Part shown: piece after piece, positions 33,191-42,299 of the stretch
Layout of the letters: the number at the start of each line of letters is the position of its first letter
How positions within the stretch are numbered: the first letter of the stretch is position 1
NCBI RefSeq assembly: GCF_042666505.1
Contig: NZ_JBHTDN010000001.1
Coordinates: 62,001 to 126,000, forward strand
Length of the DNA stretch: 64,000 bases
Reading direction: 5' to 3'
Source: Parapedobacter sp042666505
GTDB taxonomy: Bacteria > Bacteroidota > Bacteroidia > Sphingobacteriales > Sphingobacteriaceae
Program-made: the position numbers and the translations under genes
Notes under the pieces: generated by a model
Database searches by the model: none
What the model saw: the letters and a program-made list of their open reading frames with translations, nothing else
What the model was told of the DNA's origin: nothing

Positions 33191-33268
33191 ATGATTGCAT
33201 TATTTATTCTGGCTATCCTGGTTTTCGTTTACATCGTCTATGTAATGCTGAAACCTGAAAAATTTTAA
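33191..33268 (+). CDS. kdpF: KdpF, small subunit of the potassium-transporting ATPase
   Basis: 25 residues, one transmembrane helix ending in VYVMLKPEKF, the KdpF signature (tail x-x-PEKF). KdpF stabilises the KdpABC complex in the inner membrane. It stops five bases before kdpA, as in other kdp operons. Confidence 0.88.
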   Translation: MIALFILAILVFVYIVYVMLKPEKF

Positions 33269-33273
33269 TCTAC

Positions 33274-34962
33274 ATGAATACGGAACTATTTGGAGTTATC
33301 ATCGTGTTTGCCGGTACGGTGGCGTTGGCCATCCCGCTCGGCCGATACATCGCGCGGGTCTACGGCGGACAGCGGACGTGGCTGGACCCGGTCTTTACAC
33401 CGCTGGAGCGGCTGCTTTACCGGATCAGCGGTATCGATCCGACGATTGAAATGCATTGGAAGGTAAACCTAAAGGCCTTGCTGACCATCAATCTGCTTTG
33501 GTTTCTCGTCGGCATGTTCATCCTGATGAACATGGGCTGGCTGCCGCTGAATCCGGACGGCAACCCGGGCATGACGGCTGACCAGGCCTTCAATACCGCG
33601 ATTTCGTTCTTGGTGAACTGCAACCTGCAGCACTATTCGGGCGAAACGGGGATCAGCTACCTCGGGCAAATGTACCTGATGTTCCTGCAATTTGTCAGTG
33701 CGGCTACCGGTATGGCCGCGGCCGCGGTGCTATTCAACGCCCTGAAGGGGACGACTACGAAAAGACTGGGTAACTTTTACGATTATTTCGTGAAATCCTG
33801 CACCCGCATCCTGCTGCCGGTTGCGTTGGTGGTAGCCATAATCCTTATCTTCCGTGGAACGCCGATGACCTTCGATGGAAAAGACCGCATGATCACCTTG
33901 CAGGGCGACACGGTAAGCGTGTCTACAGGGCCGGCTGCTGGATTCGTGGCTATCAAGCACGTGGGTACGAATGGCGGCGGTTTCTTTGGGACCAACTCTG
34001 CGCACCCGCTGGAAAATCCGGACTACCTGACGAACGTGGTTGAACTGTTTGCGCAGTTGATCATCCCACTGGCGATGGTCCTTGCACTGGGTTATTACCT
34101 GAATCGCCGAAAATTATCGTGGATGATTTTCGGGGTGATGACAGTGGGCTTCCTGGCATTGGCGATTCCGAATGTCGCACTCGAAATGCGGGGTAACCCT
34201 GCGATCGAACGGATGGGCATCGACATGAGCAGCGGGGCCATGGAAGGCAAGGAGACGCGGATCGGTGCAGCCGCGTCCGGCTTTTGGAGCATCGCTACCA
34301 CGGTTATCTCGACGGGTTCGGTCAACTCCATGCATGATAGTACCATGCCTTTATCCGGTATGAATGAATTGCTGGCGATGATTATAAACTGCTTTTATGG
34401 TGGTGTCGGTGTCGGTATACTTAACTTTTTCGTCTTCATCATTATCGCGGTCTTTATCAGCGGGCTGATGGTCGGCCGTACACCGGAGTTCCTTGGCAAG
34501 AAAATCGAAGCACGTGAAGTGAAAATTGCCATCATCATTGCCTTGATCCATCCTTTTATGATTCTTGTCGGTACGGCATTGGCCGCTGCAGTGCCTGGAT
34601 TGACGCTCCCGACGCTCAACAACCCCGGATTCCACGGTTTCAGCGAGATGCTGTACGAGTATACATCGGCATCGGCGAATAACGGGAGCGGCTTTGAAGG
34701 GTTGGGCGACAATACGCCCTGGTGGAACATAACCACAGGCTTTAATTTGATCATCAATCGGTTTATACCCATTATCGGCCCGGTGGCGATTGCCGGCTTA
34801 ATGGCGAGCAAGAAGTTTGTCCCTGAGAGCGCGGGTACGCTGAAGGCGGATACGTCAACCTTTGGCCTGATGGTCTTTTCGGTCATTGTCATCATTGCTG
34901 CATTGACCTTTTTCCCGGCTCTGGCGCTCGGACCCATAGCCGAACATTTTTCGTTGTACTAA
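33274..34962 (+). CDS. kdpA: Potassium-transporting ATPase subunit A (channel-like)
   Basis: 562 residues, about ten transmembrane helices. Selectivity-filter segments of the four MPM repeats are visible: NCNLQHYSGE, TNGGGFFGTNSAHPLENP, and SASANNGSGFEGLG. KdpA binds and conducts K+ and, as part of KdpFABC, scavenges K+ at micromolar levels. Full length for the family. Starts six bases after kdpF. Confidence 0.97.
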   Translation: MNTELFGVIIVFAGTVALAIPLGRYIARVYGGQRTWLDPVFTPLERLLYRISGIDPTIEMHWKVNLKALLTINLLWFLVGMFILMNMGWLPLNPDGNPGMTADQAFNTAISFLVNCNLQHYSGETGISYLGQMYLMFLQFVSAATGMAAAAVLFNALKGTTTKRLGNFYDYFVKSCTRILLPVALVVAIILIFRGTPMTFDGKDRMITLQGDTVSVSTGPAAGFVAIKHVGTNGGGFFGTNSAHPLENPDYLTNVVELFAQLIIPLAMVLALGYYLNRRKLSWMIFGVMTVGFLALAIPNVALEMRGNPAIERMGIDMSSGAMEGKETRIGAAASGFWSIATTVISTGSVNSMHDSTMPLSGMNELLAMIINCFYGGVGVGILNFFVFIIIAVFISGLMVGRTPEFLGKKIEAREVKIAIIIALIHPFMILVGTALAAAVPGLTLPTLNNPGFHGFSEMLYEYTSASANNGSGFEGLGDNTPWWNITTGFNLIINRFIPIIGPVAIAGLMASKKFVPESAGTLKADTSTFGLMVFSVIVIIAALTFFPALALGPIAEHFSLY

Positions 34963-34977
34963 TACTTAGCTAATAAC

Positions 34978-37005
34978 ATGAAAACCACACATAATCAATC
35001 ACTGTTTCAGGGGGATTTGGTACAGGAGGCGCTCAGGCAGTCGTTCGTTAAACTCAATCCCAGGATCATGTTCCGTAACCCGGTTATGTTCACCGTCGAA
35101 ATCGGAACGGCAGTGATGCTCGCCGTGACCTTGTGGACCTTGACGGGCGGGGCAACGCAGGGGAGCTTCGGCTATAACCTCGCCATCTTTTTGATCCTGT
35201 TCATCACGTTGCTTTTTGCCAATTTTGCCGAAGCCATCGCCGAGGCACGGGGAAAGGCGCAGGCCGATAGCCTGCGGAAGACAAGAGAGGAGACACCTGC
35301 CAAGTTATTTATAGAGAAAGGAAAATACCAAAAGGTATTTTCCCCTAAACTCAAAAAAGGCGACATTGTATGCTGCGAAGCAGGTGATATCATCCCCTCG
35401 GATGGCGAGATCATTGAGGGGATGGCCACCATCGATGAAAGCGCCATTACCGGGGAGTCTGCACCGGTTATCCGGGAGGCTGGCGGCGACAAGAGCAGCG
35501 TTACGGGCGGCACCAAAGTGCTATCCGACAAAATCCATGTGCGGGTAACCACCCAGCCGGGTGAAAGCTTTCTGGACAAGATGATTGCACTGGTTGAAGG
35601 TGCCAGTCGCCAAAAAACACCAAATGAGATCGCATTGACCATCCTGCTGGCAGGCTTTACCCTGGTGTTCATTATTGTAACGGTCACGCTGAAGCCATTC
35701 GCTGATTACGCCGATACGCCAATTACCATCGCGGCGTTCATTTCGCTCTTTGTCTGCCTGATACCAACTACCATCGGGGGGTTGCTTTCGGCAATCGGAA
35801 TTGCGGGGATGGACCGTGCATTGCGGGCAAATGTCATTACCAAATCCGGTAAAGCGGTTGAAACCGCCGGTGACATCGACGTGCTCCTGCTCGACAAGAC
35901 CGGTACCATTACCATCGGTAACCGGAAGGCAACGAATTTCCATCCCGTGAATGGGGTGGACAAACAACGTTTTATCCGTGCCGCCGCCCTGAGTTCCATG
36001 GCAGATGATACCCCCGAAGGCAAATCCATCGTTGAACTGGCTGGTGTGAATCCGGCAACATACGGCGTGCAATCACCCCGTTTCATCCAATTTTCAGCAG
36101 AGACCCGCAGTTCAGGGATCGATTTTGAAGGTACACGCATCCGTAAAGGCGCTACCGACGCCATCCGCCGTATGGTACAGCAGGCGGGCAACAATTTCCC
36201 CGGCGAAATCGAAGAACGGGTAAAAGCGATATCCAGCGACGGCGGCACCCCGTTGGTCGTCTCCGAAAATGAGCAGGCCATTGGCGTCGTCGAATTGCAG
36301 GACGTCATTAAGCCCGGCATCCGGGAGCGGTTTGAGCGGCTCCGTAAAATGGGCATCAAGACCGTCATGGTGACGGGCGACAATCCGTTGACCGCTAGAA
36401 ACATTGCCGAGAAAGCGGGTGTGGATGATTTCATCGCAGAGGCTAAGCCGGAAGACAAGATGAATTACATTAAGAAGGAACAGGCCGGAGGCCGGTTGAT
36501 AGCAATGATGGGCGACGGTACGAATGATGCACCTGCATTGGCCCAGGCGGATGTGGGGGTGGCTATGAACAGCGGTACACAAGCCGCCAAGGAAGCGGGC
36601 AACATGGTGGACCTGGATAACGACCCCACCAAGTTGATTGAGGTGGTGGAGATCGGTAAGCAGCTGCTGATGACGCGCGGAACGCTCACTACTTTCTCCA
36701 TCGCCAATGACGTGGCCAAGTACTTTGCCATTATCCCGGCGTTATTCATTACCGCGATTCCGGCTTTGCAGAAGCTGAATGTCATGAACCTGAGTAGCCC
36801 CGAAAGTGCAATCTTATCGGCGGTAATCTTCAATGCGATCATCATCCCGTTGTTGATTCCGCTGGCGCTGAAAGGTGTGGCTTATAAGCCCATCGGCGCT
36901 TCGGCATTGCTACGCAGGAACTTGTTTATTTATGGCCTTGGCGGTGTTATTGTGCCGTTTATTGGTATTAAGGCCATCGATATCGTGGTGTCACTATTCA
37001 TTTAA
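34978..37005 (+). CDS. kdpB: Potassium-transporting ATPase ATP-binding subunit B
   Basis: 675 residues of the P1A-type ATPase class. Present are the actuator motif TGESAP, the phosphorylation site LLDKTGTITIGN, the P-domain MVTGDNPLTA and GDGTNDAPALAQADVGVAM, and the regular number of helices. Length fits family (E. coli 682). It energises K+ uptake through KdpA. No lesion seen. Confidence 0.97.
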   Translation: MKTTHNQSLFQGDLVQEALRQSFVKLNPRIMFRNPVMFTVEIGTAVMLAVTLWTLTGGATQGSFGYNLAIFLILFITLLFANFAEAIAEARGKAQADSLRKTREETPAKLFIEKGKYQKVFSPKLKKGDIVCCEAGDIIPSDGEIIEGMATIDESAITGESAPVIREAGGDKSSVTGGTKVLSDKIHVRVTTQPGESFLDKMIALVEGASRQKTPNEIALTILLAGFTLVFIIVTVTLKPFADYADTPITIAAFISLFVCLIPTTIGGLLSAIGIAGMDRALRANVITKSGKAVETAGDIDVLLLDKTGTITIGNRKATNFHPVNGVDKQRFIRAAALSSMADDTPEGKSIVELAGVNPATYGVQSPRFIQFSAETRSSGIDFEGTRIRKGATDAIRRMVQQAGNNFPGEIEERVKAISSDGGTPLVVSENEQAIGVVELQDVIKPGIRERFERLRKMGIKTVMVTGDNPLTARNIAEKAGVDDFIAEAKPEDKMNYIKKEQAGGRLIAMMGDGTNDAPALAQADVGVAMNSGTQAAKEAGNMVDLDNDPTKLIEVVEIGKQLLMTRGTLTTFSIANDVAKYFAIIPALFITAIPALQKLNVMNLSSPESAILSAVIFNAIIIPLLIPLALKGVAYKPIGASALLRRNLFIYGLGGVIVPFIGIKAIDIVVSLFI

Positions 37006-37093
37006 TTTGATCGGGAAACCTTCCCTGTCAGCGTCTTACGTGAAAGGCGGTGTAAGGCAGGTTCCAAAAGCTTAAAAAAATATATTATTTCGA

Positions 37094-37654
37094 ATGAAAA
37101 CACATCTTTTACCGGCCATCAAACTTACCCTCGTGACCTTGGTGGCTTTTGCGGTGTGCTATCCGCTGGTCTTACTTGGTATTGCGCAACTGGCGCCGAA
37201 TAATGGCAAGGGACAGGTTATTAGCGCGAATGGAAAGAAATATTATGCCAATATCGGGCAAGCTTTTACAGCCGATCGTTATTTCAATTCGCGGCCTTCT
37301 ATGGTTGACTACAATGCAGCTGGTTCGGGCGCCAGCAATAAAGGGCCCTCCAACGAAGAATACCTCGCTGTTGTGCAGGCGCGGATCGACACCTTTTTGG
37401 TGCACAATCCGGAGGTGAGCAAATCGGAAATCCCCGTGGAACTCGTGACCGCCAGTGCCAGTGGCCTGGATCCGCACATCTCGCCGAAGGCGGCGCGCGT
37501 GCAGGTGAAACGCATTGCAGCCGCCCGCAACCTGCCAGCCGATCAACTGGAAGCACTCATTTCGGAACAGATCGAACAGCCCTTTTTGGGCGTGATGGGC
37601 CCCGAGAAAATCAATGTGCTGAAATTGAATTTAGCGCTTGATGCATTGGATTAA
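37094..37654 (+). CDS. kdpC: Potassium-transporting ATPase subunit C
   Basis: 186 residues. One N-terminal transmembrane helix (LVTLVAFAVCYPLVLLGIAQ), then the periplasmic domain with RPSMVDYNAAGSGASNKGPS and SGLDPHISPKAARVQ, both KdpC hallmarks. It links KdpA and KdpB in the complex. An 88-base gap separates it from kdpB. Confidence 0.96.
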   Translation: MKTHLLPAIKLTLVTLVAFAVCYPLVLLGIAQLAPNNGKGQVISANGKKYYANIGQAFTADRYFNSRPSMVDYNAAGSGASNKGPSNEEYLAVVQARIDTFLVHNPEVSKSEIPVELVTASASGLDPHISPKAARVQVKRIAAARNLPADQLEALISEQIEQPFLGVMGPEKINVLKLNLALDALD

Positions 37655-37685
37655 TTTTCAAATACGTAGATAACTTCCCTTACAT

Positions 37686-38768
37686 ATGATTAAGATTGCT
37701 TATTGCAATGCTGTTGCATTGCTTGCCACCACCTGTGCCTTTGCGCAGGACCGCGCAGAGAATACACTGACCATCAGCGGGTATGCGGAGGCCTATTATC
37801 AGCAGGATTTCAACCGTCCGCTGAACAACACCCGACCGGAGTTTGTATACAGTCACAACCGGACAGGCGAGGTAGCGCTCAACCTGGTTTTTATCAAAGC
37901 AAGCCTCAACCAGGACCGCGTTCGCGTAAACCTGGCCGTCGCTGCGGGAACTTACATGAATGCCAACTATTCCGCTGAGCCGGACGTGTTGAAGAACCTT
38001 TACGAGGCCAACGTGGGTGTGAAGCTTTCCCGCACGCACGACCTCTGGTTAGATGCGGGCGTCCTCCCGTCGCACCTCGGTTTCGAAAGCGCTGTAGGTA
38101 AAGATAACTGGACGGTGACCCGCAGCTTATCTGCCGAAAACTCACCCTATTTCGAAACGGGAGCGCGGCTGGGCTATAACAGTCCCAACGGGAAATGGTA
38201 CCTCGCCGCGCTGTACCTGAACGGGTGGCAGCGGATCCAGCGAGTAGACGGCAATACAACCCCGGCTTTCGGCCATCAGGTGACGTTTAAGCCCACGGAT
38301 CGCATTACCTTGAACAGCGGCTCGTTTATCGGTAACGACAGGCCTGATAGCACCCGCCGGATGCGGTATTTCCATAATTTCTATGCGCTATTCCAAGTGA
38401 GCGATCAGTTTGGTATCACCGCTGGTTTCGACATGGGCATGGAGCAAAAGGAAAAAGGCAGCGACGAATATCATACGTGGTATACACCGGTGCTGCTGGC
38501 AAAATACGCGCCCACCGATAAATTCAGTCTGACGGCGCGTGGAGAATACTATCAGGACAAAGATGGCGTTTTGATCGCTACGGGGACGTCTTCCGGATTC
38601 CAGACGTGGGGTTATTCCCTGAATGTGGATTACCATATCCTGTCCAACCTGGTTTGGCGGACAGAGGTACGCAACCTGAGCAGCAAGGAGGCTGTTTTCA
38701 CTAAGCGCGATGGCCCGGCAACCGGATACAGTACCGTTGCCATCACTGCACTTGCCGTCTCTTTTTGA
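37686..38768 (+). CDS. Outer-membrane porin in the kdp operon
   Basis: 360 residues with a signal peptide (CNAVALLATTCAFAQ) and an amphipathic beta-strand pattern ending in Phe (ITALAVSF), a typical barrel C-terminus. Family resembles the Bacteroidota BBP2/DUF1597-type porins often found after kdpC. It probably lets K+ through the outer membrane when the pump is induced. Starts 32 bases after kdpC. Confidence 0.87.
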   Translation: MIKIAYCNAVALLATTCAFAQDRAENTLTISGYAEAYYQQDFNRPLNNTRPEFVYSHNRTGEVALNLVFIKASLNQDRVRVNLAVAAGTYMNANYSAEPDVLKNLYEANVGVKLSRTHDLWLDAGVLPSHLGFESAVGKDNWTVTRSLSAENSPYFETGARLGYNSPNGKWYLAALYLNGWQRIQRVDGNTTPAFGHQVTFKPTDRITLNSGSFIGNDRPDSTRRMRYFHNFYALFQVSDQFGITAGFDMGMEQKEKGSDEYHTWYTPVLLAKYAPTDKFSLTARGEYYQDKDGVLIATGTSSGFQTWGYSLNVDYHILSNLVWRTEVRNLSSKEAVFTKRDGPATGYSTVAITALAVSF

Positions 38769-38787
38769 TTTAACAGTTAACTAATTC

Positions 38788-38825
38788 TTGGTATCCCAAA
38801 GGCGCAAAATGCTACCTTTGGGATA
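38788..38825 (+). promoter_or_regulatory. kdpD promoter carrying a perfect 11-bp inverted repeat
   Basis: TTG (38788-38790), 22-base spacer, -7 box TACCTTTG (38813-38820). The arms TATCCCAAAGG (38792-38802) and CCTTTGGGATA (38815-38825) form a perfect inverted repeat with a 12-base spacer; the right arm covers the -7 box. It sits between the porin stop and the kdpD ATG and has no T run, so it looks like an operator or a regulatory hairpin. Confidence 0.65.
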
Positions 38826-38846
38826 ACGTATACAAGCTACCTGACA

Positions 38847-39971
38847 ATGGAAGAAGACCGAAAATCGGCGGATCATTTCCTCGATCTCATCAAGAAATCG
38901 AGATTGGGCAAATTCAAGATCTACATCGGCATGAGCGCCGGCGTCGGAAAGACGTACCGCATGCTCCAGGAGGCCCATACGTTGCTGCGCAATGGGATTG
39001 ACGTGAAGATTGGCTATATCGAGACCCACGGCCGGGCCGAGACGTCCACGCTCGTCGAGGGGCTACCGGTCGTTCCGCGAAGGAACATATTCTATAAGGG
39101 AAGACAACTGACCGAACTGGATGTGCAGGCCGTGATCAACCTGCATCCGGAGGTGGTTGTTGTGGACGAATTGGCGCACACGAATATCGAGGGCAGCAAA
39201 AACGAAAAACGCTGGCAGGATGTAATCGAAATCCTGGAGGCCGGCATTACCGTGATCAGCGCGGTCAACATTCAGCACATTGAGAGCCTGAATGAAGAGG
39301 TAAAGGCCATTACGGGCGTCGATGTCAGGGAGCGCATACCCGACAAAGTGATTGCCATGGCCGACGAGATCGTCAATATTGATCTTACGGCCGAAGATTT
39401 GATTACGCGGTTGAAGGAAGGAAAGATTTACCAGCAGGATAAGATACAGACCGCGCTGGACAATTTCTTCAAGAGCGAACACATTCTGCAACTCCGCGAA
39501 CTGGCGCTGAAGGAAGTGGCCGGCCACGTGGTAAGAAAAGTGGATCACGAAGTGCATCGGAACGAGGCTTTCCGGCACGAGCGTTTCCTGGCGTGTATTG
39601 GGAGTGATGCGGAGAAAGCCAAGCACATTATCCGTAAAACAGCCCGTATCGCAAGTTATTACAGCGGGGATTGGTATGTGTTGTATGTACAGACGCCCCG
39701 GGAGCGGTTGGATAGGATTGCACTCGATAAACAACGTATGCTGATCAATAACTTTAAAATGGCCACTCAATGGGGCGGCGAGGTGATTCAGGTCCAGCGC
39801 AATAGTATTCCTGCCGCTATCATTGAACAAGCGATCAAGATGAACATCACCACGGTTTGTATCGGTAAGCCACGGGTGACGTTGCTACGGGTGATCCTTT
39901 CGACCGGCGTGTTCAACCGACTGCTGAATAAACTGGCAGAAACGGATATTGATTTAATTATGCTGTCATGA
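38847..39971 (+). CDS. kdpD: KdpD N-terminal sensor protein without kinase domain
   Basis: 374 residues: the KdpD domain (about 20-230) with Walker A GMSAGVGKT and Walker B-like VVVDELAHTN, then a universal-stress-like domain (about 235-374). The DUF4118 membrane and histidine kinase domains of full KdpD (~890 residues) are absent. The next gene, overlapping by four bases, encodes a membrane histidine kinase, so the protein is a split KdpD whose sensor acts in trans. Ligand by analogy is K+, ATP or c-di-AMP; not shown here. Confidence 0.93.
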   Translation: MEEDRKSADHFLDLIKKSRLGKFKIYIGMSAGVGKTYRMLQEAHTLLRNGIDVKIGYIETHGRAETSTLVEGLPVVPRRNIFYKGRQLTELDVQAVINLHPEVVVVDELAHTNIEGSKNEKRWQDVIEILEAGITVISAVNIQHIESLNEEVKAITGVDVRERIPDKVIAMADEIVNIDLTAEDLITRLKEGKIYQQDKIQTALDNFFKSEHILQLRELALKEVAGHVVRKVDHEVHRNEAFRHERFLACIGSDAEKAKHIIRKTARIASYYSGDWYVLYVQTPRERLDRIALDKQRMLINNFKMATQWGGEVIQVQRNSIPAAIIEQAIKMNITTVCIGKPRVTLLRVILSTGVFNRLLNKLAETDIDLIMLS

Positions 39972-41689
39972 AGACAAAAACCAAACTGACATTCGGTGTC
40001 GGGGCACTGTTTGTCCTTATCGTCCTGCTGGCCGCAGTGAGTACCTTTTATATAAACAACCTGAAAAGCGATACGGATAATATCCTCACCGCTAACTATA
40101 ATACCCTGGAGTATTCCCGAAATATGCTGATGGCCTTAGATGATGTCGGCCGGGACACCAGTGCGCTTTCCCGTTTCGAGTCCAACCTCAAGCGGCAGAT
40201 AAGCAATCAGACGGAGGTCGGCGAGGGGGAAGTGACGCGAAAGATCGTCGCTGATTTCAACGTGTTGAAAAGCGATCCCATAGATAGTGCCATCCATGCC
40301 GAAATACGGAGGGATATCGCTGAACTGACGCGGCTGAACATGGACGCGATTGTGCGCAAGAGTGAAATAGCCAAAGAAACGGCGGAGTCGGCCACTATCT
40401 GGATATCGGTCACCGGCGCTGGTTGTTTCCTCATCGCATTCATCCTGCTGGTGAACCTGCCGGGAAACATCGCCAATCCGATCAAGGAGCTTACCGAAAG
40501 CATTAAGCAGATCGCTGACCAGCATTACGACGAACGGGTACACTTCGAAGGCCATAGCGAATTTGGGGAGCTGGCCCGGTCGTTTAACACGATGGCCCAG
40601 AAGCTGGAAGAATACGCCAACAGCAAGCTGGAGAAATTGCTGATGGAGAAAAGGCGTATAGAAACCCTGATTGATAACATGCATGACCCCGTGATCGGGA
40701 CAGATGAGCACGGAACGGTGCTGTTTGCCAACCATGAGGCGGTGAACGTGACGGGATTGGGTAAATCGGAACTGGTTGGAAGTCCGGTTGCTGAGCTCGC
40801 TGTTGAAAACGATCTGATACGCACGTTGGTCAGAGAGCCGACCGGGCGGGATAACCGGGAAGACAGGGATCCGATTAAGGTCTTTGCTCATGGGAAAGAG
40901 AGTTATTTCGAACGGGAGACCATCGATATTGACATCACGCCCACCGGCGAACGGCAATCCCGGCGTATCGGTTCGGTTATCCTGCTGCGGAATATCACGC
41001 CGTTCAAGGAACTGGATTCGGCCAAAACCAATTTCATCGCCACGGTTTCACACGAACTGAAAACGCCGATTTCGTCCATTAAGATGAGCCTCGATCTGCT
41101 GGAACACCCGGCTACCGGCACCCTCAATGGGGAGCAGCACGTACTGGTGGATAGCATACGGGAGGACAGCGAGCGACTTTTGCGGATCACAGGCGAGCTA
41201 CTGGATATGTCGCGCCTGGAGAGCGGGCATATCCAGCTTAATATGCAGCCGAGCGATCCGAAGGCCATCATCACGTATACGGTGGGCGCCACTAGAACCC
41301 AGGCAGTGCAACGGGGCATCGATCTGGTAGTGGATTGTGATTCCGATTTGCCCATGATGAACATCGACGCTGAGAAATCGGCTTGGGTATTAACCAATTT
41401 TATTACCAATGCCATCCGCTATTCGCCGGATAACGGACGCGTCGTTATTGCCGTCCGGAAAGGTGCCGGAGTACTCCGGTTTTCCGTCCAGGATGCGGGC
41501 AGGGGGATTGAACCACGTTACCGCGATCGCATCTTCGACCGGTATTTCCAGGTACCGGGAAGCAATAAATCCGGTACGGGTCTCGGACTGGCCATCAGCA
41601 AGGAGTTTATTGAAAACCAGGGCGGCAGGATCGGCGTAGAAAGCGAACCGGGACTGGGAAGCACCTTCTTCTTTGAGCTGCCTTGTTGA
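39968..41689 (+). CDS. Membrane histidine kinase completing the split KdpD system
   Basis: 573 residues: TM helix 1 (about 8-30), a ~110-residue periplasmic sensor, TM2 (about 143-164), HAMP (165-220), PAS (230-340) and HisKA with H362 in ATVSHELKTPISS. The ATPase N, G1, and G2 boxes are NFITNAIRYSPDNG, DAGRGI and GTGLGLAISKEF. Start overlaps the kdpD stop (ATGA). Most likely phosphorylates the sigma-54 response regulator at the head of the kdp cluster. Confidence 0.93.
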   Translation: MKTKTKLTFGVGALFVLIVLLAAVSTFYINNLKSDTDNILTANYNTLEYSRNMLMALDDVGRDTSALSRFESNLKRQISNQTEVGEGEVTRKIVADFNVLKSDPIDSAIHAEIRRDIAELTRLNMDAIVRKSEIAKETAESATIWISVTGAGCFLIAFILLVNLPGNIANPIKELTESIKQIADQHYDERVHFEGHSEFGELARSFNTMAQKLEEYANSKLEKLLMEKRRIETLIDNMHDPVIGTDEHGTVLFANHEAVNVTGLGKSELVGSPVAELAVENDLIRTLVREPTGRDNREDRDPIKVFAHGKESYFERETIDIDITPTGERQSRRIGSVILLRNITPFKELDSAKTNFIATVSHELKTPISSIKMSLDLLEHPATGTLNGEQHVLVDSIREDSERLLRITGELLDMSRLESGHIQLNMQPSDPKAIITYTVGATRTQAVQRGIDLVVDCDSDLPMMNIDAEKSAWVLTNFITNAIRYSPDNGRVVIAVRKGAGVLRFSVQDAGRGIEPRYRDRIFDRYFQVPGSNKSGTGLGLAISKEFIENQGGRIGVESEPGLGSTFFFELPC

Positions 41690-41715
41690 GGCGGTTGTCC
41701 ATAGGGCCGCTCAAG

Positions 41716-42162
41716 CTATTTGTTAAACCCAGGGTACGGAAATCCCTTTCCGGTTTCACACAGAAATTTGAGGCTCCGGAAAAAGAGCGCCCAATCGTAC
41801 GTGCACGAGGCAAATTCCTTGGTATATGCGGCCCATCCGTCGTGGCGGAAGAATAGTACGGTCCCTTTGGTGTGCGGTTCCAGCTCGAAGGTCAGCGTGG
41901 TGCCTATCCACTCTTCGGATGCTTTGAGACATCGCCATTCTACCCTGCTGTATGGGATCAATGCCACTACCTGCATTTCTTTGAAGTAGTCAGGGCCGAA
42001 AGAAAAACGCAACATGCTGTCTACTTCCGGTTTGGCCACCGTCTCCGGGGTCCACCAACCGGCTAGGCCTTCTTGCGTGGTGAGGGCAGCATAGACTTGT
42101 TCAGCCGGCGCTTCGATAAGCAACCTGTGGCAGATGCTCTTTTTGAAATCTTGATTTTCCAT
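41716..42162 (-). CDS. SRPBCC/AHSA1 family protein
   Basis: 148 residues, one AHSA1 domain: RLLIEAPAEQVYAALTTQEG, LAGWWTPETV and VLFFRHDGWAAYTKEFASCT, ending with SLKFLCETGKGFPYPGF. Related to glutathione/activator-type SRPBCC proteins of unknown function. It is divergent from the GlxA-like regulator at 42300, which may control it. Confidence 0.86.
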   Translation of the reverse strand: MENQDFKKSICHRLLIEAPAEQVYAALTTQEGLAGWWTPETVAKPEVDSMLRFSFGPDYFKEMQVVALIPYSRVEWRCLKASEEWIGTTLTFELEPHTKGTVLFFRHDGWAAYTKEFASCTYDWALFFRSLKFLCETGKGFPYPGFNK

Positions 42163-42251
42163 GATGTGAAATTTTGATAAATGAATCGTTTCATCAAAGG
42201 TATTGACAAATACGCCCCCGCTGGTAGGTGTGAAATGGACATTATGATGGG

Positions 42252-42282
42252 TTGATTCGGACGTCGGAATTCCCTAAGTTTG
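42252..42282 (+). promoter_or_regulatory. Promoter of the GlxA-like regulator
   Basis: TTG (42252-42254), exactly 20-base spacer, TAAGTTTG (42275-42282). ATG follows at 42300. One of the clearest promoters in the window. Confidence 0.7.
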
Positions 42283-42299
42283 TATAAAGCATAGTATCG

